Shown: in pieces, positions 23,901 through 35,900 of the stretch
Layout: every line of letters starts with the position of its first letter
Position numbering within the stretch: the first letter of the stretch is position 1
From: Xenopus tropicalis
Taxonomy: Eukaryota > Chordata > Amphibia > Anura > Pipidae
NCBI RefSeq assembly: GCF_000004195.4
Contig: NC_030677.2
Span: 177,680,019 to 177,744,018 of the forward strand
Length of the DNA stretch: 64,000 nucleotides
Direction of reading: 5' to 3'
Program-made: the position numbers and the translations under genes
Notes under the pieces: model-generated
Told to the model about the DNA's origin: nothing
The model's database searches: none
What the model saw: only the letters and a program-made list of their open reading frames with translations

Positions 23901-26900
23901 ATACTCTGCCTGCCCTACCCTGCCTGTATGTGCCAAACTCTGCCTTCCCTACCCTGCCTGTGCCATACTCTGCCTTCCCTACCCTGCCTGTGTGTGCCAT
24001 ACTCAGCCTGCCCTACCCTGCCTGTATGTGCCATACTCTGCCTGCCCTACCCTGCCTGTATGTGCCATACTCAGCCTGCCTTACCCTGCCTGTATGTGCC
24101 ATACTCTGCCTGCCCTACCCTGCCTGTATGTGTCATACTCTGCCTGCCCTACCCTGCCTGTGTGTGCCATACTCTGCCTGCCCTACCCTGCATGTGTGTG
24201 CCATACTCTGCCTGCCCTACCCTGCCTGTATGTGCCATACTCTGCCTGCCCTACCCTGCCTGTATGTGCCATACTCTGCCTGCCCTACCCTGCCTGTGTG
24301 TGCCATACTCTGCCTGCCCTACCCTGCCTGTATGTGCCATACTCTGCCTGCCCTACCCTGCCTGTATGTGCCATACTCTGCCTGCCCTACCCTGCCCAGT
24401 GATGGCACACACAGGCAGCATACAGTGACACAATGCTGGCACTGCTCCTACAGTCTGCACAATAACTATATATTAACAAAAACTTTTTAATTGCAGTACC
24501 ACTTCAGTATATGTTCTTTTTGTAGTGTGTAGGGTTTATTTGTGGGTTTCTACTGCTCTGAGGTGTGAATAGGTGAACAATGTGGGTGATTACAGCCTAA
24601 ACCTGAGGTGAGAACAATGCAGTGGTTGAACAATGCAGGGATTAAAAAGTGTGAACAGCACAGGGGATTACATTTTTAAACAATACAGGGGGATTACAGC
24701 CTGAATCTGAGGTGTGAACCATGTAGGGGGGGCAGTTAATCACAGTACTGATACCATTTAAAGCTTACACAAGAGTAAGCCATCAAAGCAGCTAGACAGG
24801 TGGGGGGCCACACAGAGGGGGGCCGCGGGCCGCCAGTTGGACAGCACTGTTATAGAATTTCCTTTTCCTTGCAACTTTGCATTTGTTATTTAGTTTTTAT
24901 AGTTTTCAAATTATTTACCTTCCTCTTATACATCTTTACAGCTTTCAAATAGGGGTCACTGACCCCAACAGCGAAAAACAATTGGTAAGGTACACAAGAC
25001 CCTAGTAACCAGATAGCTGCTGAAATCCCAAAGTGAAGAGCTGATGAACAAAAAAAAACTAAATAACTGAAAAACCAATTGCAAATTATTTCTGAATATC
25101 GGTGTCTACATCAGTTAATTTAAAGGTGAACAACCCCTTTAAGTTTAGCTTCTCAACAGCTGCCAGGAGCACACTGAGCATTTTAGTGGTACTGACACTT
25201 CTAACAGATGGGGAGCTCTTGTATCAATTATAAAGACCTGGATCATTACTTACAGGCTAGTGCAGTAAGTTTATAAAATATGGCAGTGCTGTCCAACTTC
25301 TACGGTGCCGAGGGCCGGAATTTCTCTAGCATACATGGTGGAGGGCCGCTAATGGAAGCCAGTTTTGACCACTCCCCTTTTTGAAACCACACCCACTTCA
25401 AACCACACCTATTTTATCACAATGGTGGTAGCACAGCAAAATCCCAAATGCTTGGTCCTTACTGTGGGGATATCAACCATCATTCATATGTGAAAGAATT
25501 ATGTCATATTAAGATATACCCTTAAATTCCATATGCCTCCTCCTCCCCTGTGGATAGCAGAGCAACCCCCAGTACATAATTACACACCTTAGGGACCATT
25601 TAATGGCTATTTCCAACTGCTAACAAACTCCCACAACAAACCCCTGCCAGGTTCACCTCCCACAAGCAGCATAGGGCAAGCAGAGTATGGCACACACAGG
25701 CAGCACTCTGCCTGTCCTATGCTGTCTGTGTGTGCCATACTCTGCCTGCCCTTCCCTGCCTGTGTGTGCCATACTCTGCCTTCCCTATGCTGCCTCTGTG
25801 TGCCATACTCTGCCTGCCCTACCCTGCCTGTGTGCGCCATACTCTGCCTGCCCTACCCTGACTGTTTGTGCCATACTCTGCCTGCCCTACCCTTCCTGTG
25901 TGTGCCATACCCTCCCTGACGTATGCTGCCTGTGTGTGCCATACTCTGCCTTCCCTATGCTGCCTCTGTGTGCCATACTCTGCCTGCCCTACCCTGCCTG
26001 TGTGCGCCATACTCTGCCTGCCCTACCCTGACTGTTTGTGCCATACTCTGCCTGCCCTACCCTTCCTGTGTGTGCCATACCCTCCCTGACGTATGCTGCC
26101 TGTGTGTGCCATACTCTACCTGCCCTATGCTGGCTGTATGTGCCATACTCTGCCTACAGTACCTATGTCTGAGGTGTGAAGAAGTGAACAATGGGAGTGA
26201 TTACAGTCTGAGCCTGAGGTGTGAACACTGCAGGGGGTGAACAATGCAGGTATTAAAAGGTGTGAAAAACACAGGGGATTACATTTTTAAACAATACAGA
26301 GGGATTACAGCCTGAATCTGAGGTGAGAACCATGCAGGGGGCCAGTTAATCACAGTACTGATACCATTTAAAGCTTACTCAAAGGTAAGCCATCAAAGCA
26401 GCCAGACAGGTGGGGGGCCACACAGAGGGGGGTCGCGGGCCGCATGCGGCCCGCGGGCCGCCAGTTGGACAGCACTGAAATATGGCATTTCTAGCCATAA
26501 TGATTTTTAGGGTTTAGTTCTCCTTTACCATTAACTTTGAGGGGTAGATTTATGATGATCTGAAGGCTGGAAAGCTTGGATTTATATTCTGGATCTTTCC
26601 AAAATAAATTGAAAATGTTATTTCTTCATTACGATTACTGAGCCCAAAAATCAGAAAATAGCCAGTGCCCTGGCTAGCATTTCTTAATGCTACTAGTTTT
26701 TTTTTTAACCTTATCTTTCTTTTTAGATCTTCTTCTCCTTGTCTTCCTGGAGACCTTGGAAACTAGATAGTTTAAATCATAAACTAGAAGCTCCAAAAAA
26801 GAACATGCCTATGCATGCCTGTGCTTTTTTATGTTGGTTTATTTCTTTAAATCATTAATCAGGAGAAAAGGACAGTAGGTGCAGTAGAAGTCACTCCTTT

Positions 26901-29900
26901 CAAGACTAGGACTAAAATGAAATTATTTTGCTCTGAAATTTTACAAAAAACATTTTTTTTTCTTTTTCAGCTTATTGAAATTTTTAACACCAGACCCCAT
27001 TATAGAGAATCAAGGTGAAATGGACAAGCAATGTAAAAGCATTGCGCATATAGTTTTACAAAAAATTGTAAAAGGTATGCAAAGAAATGTTATGACAGTT
27101 GAAAATATGGCTGACTTTCCGGCATCAGTAAAAAAAATCATTAAACAAAACAAAACACCAGAAGTCTTGTTTTGCCATCAATATGGATTAACGCTGGTAC
27201 AAGGTACTATCCTACTGTTATAGAGAAATAGCAAATGAATGATATATATTAAGAATTGCTTAGTTTAATTGGACCCTATAGGAAATGGCAGTCCCATATT
27301 TTGGAGATTTCTAAATAACACATTTGTGAATTATATATTCCAATCCTCTACTAAATTAGATTGCTTTTAGATCCATTAGATGTTAGACTTTTCGGTTCTT
27401 GTTTCTAATTGCAATTATATTCACCTACACAGATATCACAGGTTCATTCATTTTGTTGGAAAAGAAAGAACATATAAACTATTCTCTACTGTTATAAGCA
27501 GAAATTTAATAGAACTAAAACTGTTTGGCCAACTCTGGGTCCTAAGGTGGCCATACATGGGCAGATAAGCAGCCGAATCAGTCTGAAGGACCCAGATTGG
27601 CAGTTTATCTGCCCGTGTATGGCCACCCCTAACAGGCCTACCTTACTGATATCTCAGTCGGCCATGTTTGCTTTTCCTGTTGGATCGATGACCAAGTCGG
27701 CTAGTTGATGCAGTCCTTGGTCCGACGGCCCATATGATCACCATTTTGGCCACCTTTATACATTGTTTTCTGCTTTGTTCTATAAGATATGAGCAAAAGT
27801 AGCATTCCTTATTGCAATATTTTAATTTTCTGTGTTGCTTAAGTTAATATTTTAACTAGGGTAATTATTTTATCTAGTGTAACTCTAATTTATCCATAGG
27901 ATAAGAAATATTGCTGTATCTGTAATTTTGGATTCTGGATAACTGAGCACCTTCTTTTATTTTAGTTTATATATGAACCCAATTAGTAAGAAATACAAGC
28001 TAGAGAGAAAAGAGAAATGAGTTTATAAAAAAAACAGATTTAGCAAACCTGAAGTATATCATTCCAAATAATAAACAGGACAAGTGGATAGGCAGAAAAT
28101 AATTCCATCCAGGGTTTTTTTCCCATTTTGACAGCTCTCAAACCACTTGAGCATCGCTTTTATGTTTTATAATGTCAGTGAACCACCTGACAAAATAATT
28201 TCCAAGTAATTCATTGTTACTAACATACGACTCAGTCTATATTGAATGCAGCAGTAGCAAATTATAATTTTTTTTTTCTGTAGTGAAGGAACTAATAGGT
28301 TTCATGGGCTTCATGTCACATAATATTTATTCCTTCCAGTTGCATATCCCAGCTCTTTGAAATGAGAATGCAGCAAGCAAGCAGAACCTAGAATAGGGAG
28401 GACAAAACAAATAGATGTCTAATGCTTGTGATCCAGACAACAAATAACTTTGATTACGTCATCAATAACAATGTTTCATCTGCACAAATATTTCTACAAT
28501 TTCATAAAAATGCAGCGATTCCCCAAAATGGTACAATTGTTTTGACACCTTTTAAACTGAATACTGATTTGGCAGAATTGAAGGGAAATAAAAGCTAAAC
28601 ATATTTATTTTTGGGTTAATATCCTTTATTTATATAGTGCTGACATATTCCTCAGTACTTTATAATGATTAAACATCATTTGTTTCAGTCACATAGTTAC
28701 ACTATGATCATTTCCATCAGGAGCCAGTTAACCTTTCTGTCTGTTTTTTGCATGTGGGAGGAAAAGGTGTACAAAAAAAAACACGGGACACGTAATTGTG
28801 TCATTAGTAAAAGTTTGGATACTGTTCCACCTGTCCAGTTATGAACACTGTTTTTGCAAGGTTCCCTGAACATAATTTCCCCATTAGGCCTTAAAGCCTT
28901 TAGGAGTTACTCTTGTTGACAACTGCAAAGCTTAATAAAATCCCAGAAACTCAGAACTTTGTGATGTCCCATAACAACAATGAGCTTCTTTAAGTAACCA
29001 AATGAATATCTCAAAATGCAGCTAACTTATGCCTATAAAGCAAGAGAAGGCTATATAATTATTGCAGAATGGTCTCAGTACAGAATTTTCAATGTCCATA
29101 ATGTCAGCAAGAAATATTAGTTAAATGGTACTGTGAAAGAGAAAGAAAACTTTCAGAGATCTGCTTGCATGTTGGGCAGAAAGGCTGGTTTGCCTGCTTT
29201 CACCGTTCCCTAGTGCTGTACAGTATTGCTTGCACAAACTTGATATGCATGGAAAAATCATCATGGGTAAGCTTTACCAGCAATCTCATCACAAACTACA
29301 GCGTATGAGGTATGCAAAACAGCATCTTGACAAGCCCAATAGCCTTTGGTAATACGTTCTGTGGACTGATAGTGTAAAAATTGAACTTTTTAACCACAAC
29401 AACAAAGGTTTGAGCAGCATTTGATGAAAAAATACCTTGCCAACTGTTAAATATGGAACAGATCTATTATATTTTGCATTTGGGTAGCAGCCAGTGGCGC
29501 AGGAAACATTTATATGCGTAGACGACCCTGAAGCAGGAAAAGGAATAGCTCCTACCACAAGATAGTGATCCTAAACATAGCTCTAAAGCCGCCATGAGTT
29601 ACTTGAAGAGGAGCAAGCTTGGAGGTTTTGGAATGGCCCTCACTGTCCTCTGATGTAAACATCATTGAATTTCTGTGGAAAGCTCCAAAATATGGCACTA
29701 CCATTTCCCATAGGGTCCAATTATAACAAACAATTTTTTATGATTTTTAAAAATAATAATAGTAAGATAGTACATTGTGGTAGCATAAATATACACTGAT
29801 GGCACAACAATTATTCTGGTATTTTGTTTAATGACAAAAGGAGGTTTCATCTTAATATTTGAAAATGGCTTTTACTGTCAGGCAAATACAACTTAAAGAA

Positions 29901-32900
29901 GAGATTTGATGGCTTTTAGCAAGTGAGAAATACAGTAAGGATACACCTGTATTTGCTTTAATTTTTTGGCCAAATCAGAATTTTTTTTTTTTTTAATTTT
30001 GGCAGGATTTGGCCACTATGGATGATTTTTTTGTGTGCTTCAAAATGCAGCCCCCCAGGATTTCTGTCATTTGCCTATGCAGATTAGGATTTGGTTCAGT
30101 ATTTGGCCAAATCCTACAATGAAGATTTAGTGCAACTGTATATGTATAAACAAACCCATCCCTTCCACCAGCTGCAGCTTGTTAGGCTGTTAGATAAGAA
30201 GAAGCTCATTATACATAGGGTTCCTCATTGGGCTGCTGATTTGCTTTGATTGTGGTCGTACAAACTCAAGTAGAATGTGACTTTCAGTTTCAGAATTCGC
30301 CCTGTTTAATGCACTAAATAGCAAGAAACTTACACTTTCCTAAGTAAAATAAAAAAAAAGGAAAAAAGATGTTAAGTGTATTTCATTTATACTCCCTCTG
30401 TGCAGGCTAATTTAATCAGTGTGAAAGTGCCTGCTTTATTACAGGCTTGACACATCATGCCTGCCCTTCCCTTTCTCTTGCCTGTAGTGTCTGGCAGCCA
30501 GGCAGATGTACATTAACAACACAGCCATGGATCATGATTGGCCAACAGCAGCTGTCACTAAATAAAGAATCTGCAGGGGGACACACACCCTGTACAGTAT
30601 TTGTACTTATTTTAGTGCAGGCACAATTGCATACCTGTAGAATTAGAGGAATGATTCCCCCTGTTGCTGTAAATGCTGAATCTCCCCCTGCATGTTTTCA
30701 TGGCCGCCAGCGCTGATATGTAGCCCACAATTTAGGAACTGTTGCTACAATAGGGGTCCCCAACCTTTTACTACTCGTGAGTTAAATGTACTACTCACAG
30801 TTAAATGTAAAAAGACTTGGGGAGCAACACAAGCATCATAAAAGTTCATAGGGCTGCCAAATAATGGTTGTGATTGGGTATCTGGTATCCTATATACAGA
30901 CTATCAGCCTATAGGAGGATTTGTTTAATAGTTTAACAGTAAAAATTGTTTTTATTCAACTAAAACAAGCCAGGATTAAAAAAAAAAAAAAAACTTGTTT
31001 TGGGGACACTGGGAGCAACATCCAAGGGATTGGTGAGCAACATGTTGCCCCTGAGCCACTGGTTGGAGATCACTGCTCTACAGCAATGAAATGTTATATA
31101 ATGATGTCATACATGCTAGTTGCACCTTTTTATGCAAACAAAATTTGCCTCTAAGCCAAAAATATAAAAATAAGCACCTTCTTTGAGGTCCCAGTGAGCA
31201 ACATCCAAGTGGTTGGGGATCACTGCCTTAGAACCTGTGTTTGTAAGCCTATAATCAAGTAGGTTCAGGTAGACTAGCTATAATGCTTGTGGCCTCCATA
31301 GAAAGCAATCTCTTGATACTCTAGTGCACAGTATATTCTGCAGCATTTTTCTCAGAGTCTGAGTAGATGCCGGGATATATACAACCATCCACCATTTGTT
31401 GTATATGTATGGATTCTCTTATCTGGAAACCAAGAAAGCTCTAAATTATGGGAAGGCCATTCCCCATAGAATCTATGTTAAATCTATGAATTTCTAATTT
31501 AATTATTATGAATTATCTCCTTTTTTTAGCAGACTTAAGTTATGGAGATCCATATCCATATTGCCTCCAATAATGATTAATTATATCTTAGTTGGGATCA
31601 AGTACAAGGTACTGTTTTATTATTACAGACAAAAAGCAAACACTTTTTAAAAATTGTAATCTTTGGAGTCTTTGGGAGATGGTCTTCCTTAACTCTGAGC
31701 TTTCTGTATAATGGATCCCATACCTATATCTTTAAACTATTTCTTGGCCACATGCTAATATAAATCCTTGTTTTCTTACAACTAAACTTATACCAGAAAC
31801 GATCTGTTTTAAATAAGCACAAATGCAAGTCTCCCTTCTCATGGTAAATTGGAATTTAAAAGCAGACAGGTGCTTTAATTATGTTATCAACTGAAAGGGT
31901 TTGCCTCTGTGTGCTTCCCTGCGGTGCACTGATGATGTTTTATGATTCTGTCATTTCCAATAACCCAAAAGCGCTTGAGACCAGTATATCTGATAAACTC
32001 GGCGCCCTAAGGACTAGGATTTCCCAGCCTGATTTTTCACTTCTATCTCTGAATCTCCTCCTGGCTCACTTTTTTCACATGGACTATAACATTTATAAAG
32101 CAGAACAACAGTATGTCACAAGCAGCTGTATACAGTCCGAATCAGACCACTAATTTGTGCAGGAAAAAATTAAATCAGGAGGTAAATTATTTCATGATTG
32201 CTCGTTCCCAACAGAGCCAGGCATCATTCTGAAGAAAATATCCAATAATTGCTTTCAGCCAGTGTCAGACACATGCAATTCCATCTACTAATGGCTATGT
32301 GAGGTAGCAGCGGGCCTCGGGGGTCAGTACAGGACTGTAAATAGCTTAGCAGTAGGAACAGCACTAGAGAGACAGAACACATAGGAAATGAAGTGGCAAT
32401 AAGTGCAATCCATAGGGGAAATGTGCTTCACTTGGAGTTTAATATATTGCCAGTGTGTATCTGGCTGTCAGCCATACAGCAATTGTTTACCTTTTTGTCA
32501 GCATCTGCATCTGTTCTGTTTTGTAAGCGGCACTTAACTCTCAGCCAGTAAATACTGGAATCAATAACAACAGCTAAGGGAATTCCCTTCTTTTTATCAT
32601 ATACTATAACAAATTCGAGCTACCGACAATGTTTGCCTTAGATTAACAAGGAAAAGATATTAACAGGGTCAAAGGGATTTGGTTAGTATCATTTTATAGC
32701 TTTTCAAGCTCAAAGTAATTATATCAGCACGTTTTGAATGTTTTTTGTAAGCTATCCAAATTAAACTGTTAAAAATTGCTAGCATGCAGTAATGAAAATG
32801 ATTTTTTATAATTATCTTAAGTACTGTGTATAGGAAACGGCTGGCACCTTGGTAATAATTTAGTTTGCCGTATTGCAGCTGGTGCACTGAAATATTAAGG

Positions 32901-35900
32901 TGGCTTTTTATAGTTTTGGGAAATTTGCGATGGTACTAAGCTATGCTTGTTATTTGAAATGTGTAATATTAGAAACGGGGAAAGAAATTCACCAACCACA
33001 GTATGAATCTATGAGTTATTGTCTTCTATAAAATAGAATTTATCAGGTTGTGTCTAATTTTTTTTTTCCCGTCTAACCAGGAATATGCCGAACATACACT
33101 GCAGAAATGAATGCTGTCACAAAGGATTGTTATAATAGTTATAGCATCACTTAAAAGTTAATATCATTGAGAGCAAAGGAACACATTAATGTTAATGGGA
33201 TTTGTGCACGTAACTCCCCATGCACTGCTTGGAAAATGTACCCCTTAATGTCTTCAAATTCAAAATAGACCACTTAAATTGCTTTTCTTTTATTAAACAG
33301 CCTCTTTTTCAATTGTAGTCCAACTGAAGTTACATTTTTTTGCAACATTTTATTGTTCGCAACTTGGCATTTATGGTTGTTTTTATTCGATTAATTAACC
33401 TTTATTTCTTTTTTTTCCCCAAGTACGTTTAAATGCACAATGGTATTCTCAGATGTTGCCAAGCTGTGTATGAGGCATAGAACATTAGAAAGGGCAATTG
33501 CATGGTGGGGGATGCTTGTATCATTCAGATTAACCAGTTTGAGTTTTTTGCTGTCACTGCACATCTTGTAATGTTCTGCCACAACTAGAAAACTATTATC
33601 CACTTGAATGCTGCAGGTATTGCTTTGGAGTTCTCTTTTTCTTTTAATGGATGAAAGGCATTATAACTTTAACACTTCCTTTACTGGCTAGATATACAGA
33701 ACTGAAATGGAAATGAAGCATGGCTTTATTGAAGGAGAAGGAAAGGTAAAAACTAAGAAGGCTTTATCAGAAAGGACTATGTGTCTATGTAAATACAGCA
33801 TAAACACTTACAGAACTGCTGCTCTGAGCTCTCATTAAAAGGAACCCCACATTTATTTCCTTCTATTCTATACACATGATCATCTGTGTTAGATTTCCTT
33901 CTCTCAGAAAAAAATCCTTCAGGGCATGGCACAAGCCTGCTCAATTTGCTTCTCTCTCCCCCTCCCTTCTCTGCTGTTATCTGAGCTGAAAGCTGTTCCC
34001 TGCTTGCACACTGCTGCCTGGTAGTGAAGGCAGACCAAGATAAAATGGCAGCTGCTGCCTTAAACAAACAGATGGAGCTTCTAGGGCCATTTACTCAGGT
34101 ATGGTAAAGCATTCTGACAAATAAATATAGTGTTCTAGCTTGCACTATTGAGACTAATCTACTGGAAATAAAATGCCTCAGTAGCTTTCCTTCTCCTTTA
34201 AAGGATATTTAATCCCCCACAAAAAATGTAATCAGTGAACAGCCTCTTTGAAACCTTTAAATATTTGCCACTTCTGTTGTTCAAAAGTTTATAGTAAGGC
34301 TATGACATCCCCTTAATCACTTAGGATTCCTTCTCCTCTAACCTCCTCAGCCCCCTACCTTTTGCTTTGGCTAACTGAGCATAGTCAGTTTTTCTCAACT
34401 CAGGTTACTAAACACACCCTCCAGTCTAGCAGCCAATGAAGAGATGGCACTGCTGGTTTCCATAGAAACTCTGCTTAAGCTGTGCAGCTGCTGGAGAAAC
34501 ATATTTTTTCTTCTGAGCACAGCTTAACAGGGCACAATCCAAGCAGGACTTAGAAGTAAATTCTGCCTGTGTAAGCTTGCATTCTTCATTGCATTAACTT
34601 TACAGTGCACATGTTCTGTTTGCAGATGTAAATGTCACTGAAGATGTGTGAGAAGGAAAATGGCTGCCAGGTTAAAGCTGTTATTTGTTTTAGAGGTGAT
34701 GGCGAATGGAGGGGATATATATAATGCAAAGGGCGTGATTTAGGTAGGGGAGATGTGCCTAACTTATATACAGTCAAAAGTGAAAACCAACTCATCAGTA
34801 CATGCATGAGTTTACTGTCCAACCCAAAGCTGTATTAACACTAGTGATGTGCGGGTCAAGAAAAACTTAACCCAACCCTAAACCATTAAACCTTAACCCG
34901 AATCTGATCCCAAAATGTTGCCTTACCCAACCTGTACCCTTGTGTTTCCACTCTGTATGCTACTTCTGTGTACGCCTTTGGTTCTAAGACAGAAAAACTT
35001 CAATAGCGGAGGATGAGAGTACTTCCCCAGTCTGACCCACACCCAACCTGAACCCAAAATGGTTGCTCAAGTTTTAATCCTAACCTGCCTGACCTAAGGG
35101 TTAACCCATGTGATCTGCATGTCATGTATCTATCTATATATATGTGTGTGTGTGTGCCATCTATATATTTAAATATCTAAATCGTTCAATATTCAAGCAG
35201 TCAGTCTCTAGATGATGGTCATGATAGCTCGAGGTAGCAGTGGGGCTTGTATACTAAAATTGGGCAAACTTGCATCATCCATAAACTCCAGTCAGCTCTG
35301 ATCAGTACAGGTAAAATTATGAAAGCCAAACTCTGTTTCATTGTTCAGTCATGTTTTACGTTTAGAACATAAATGTATGCATTTACATGTTTCTATTACA
35401 GTTTCCGCTGCTGTGAATCATCAGGAAACAAGGAAACAAACTGGATTATATTTATCTTTAGATAAACTGAAATCTTTGGTTGGTTTCATCAGACTCTTTT
35501 TGTCGCTTGAAGAACAAGTAGAAAAGGCTGCCTCTGAAATATTATTCCTCAAATGTTCTCCAAGTGAAGTAAAAGGAAATATAGATGGTAAGAAGGTGTG
35601 ACATTATTGATGATCTTCATTAATTAACAATACAAGTGGTAATAGGCTGACTGAGGCATTTTGTCTGCACTGCCCTCCGAAAGAGAACAGCAGCAATCAT
35701 AATGCCATAGTCCTAACTATACTTGAAACTGTTTATTTTTTTTGGCCCACATTTTTTAAGTAAAAGTTTTTACATTGTAATCTCTAAGAGACGAGAAATA
35801 GATTTACAAATATTTAGTGCTAGATAGTGGAGTTTCTGGTGTCAAATAAACTCCCTTTGGAAGGCGTCTATGGTTCCTATCCCAGTGGCAGGTAATTTCA

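Larger units (their letters stand above)
23682..25143. mobile_element. T2-like MITE split by a hAT element
   Basis: The left end TTAAAGGAGTAGTTCACC and the right end GGTGAACAACCCCTTTAA belong to one T2-like copy. The body is interrupted after GTTATAGAA by the hAT at 23731-24849 and resumes with TTATAGAATTTCC. Confidence 0.85.
18904..35401 (+). other. kiaa0825 intron 3 (16.5 kb)
   Basis: The largest intron in the window. Besides the elements listed separately, about 21650-23280, 27770-28600, 28800-29200 and 31730-33700 hold no feature I can support. It also contains the exon-like segment at 26971-27203. Confidence 0.8.

Noticed and set aside
23812..24490. Three overlapping open frames of 182-215 codons
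   Set aside because: They are the same stop-free 34-bp minisatellite read in three frames inside a hAT element; no conserved protein, no splice context.
25607..26240. Several open frames on both strands
   Set aside because: Minisatellite in hAT copy 2; same reason.
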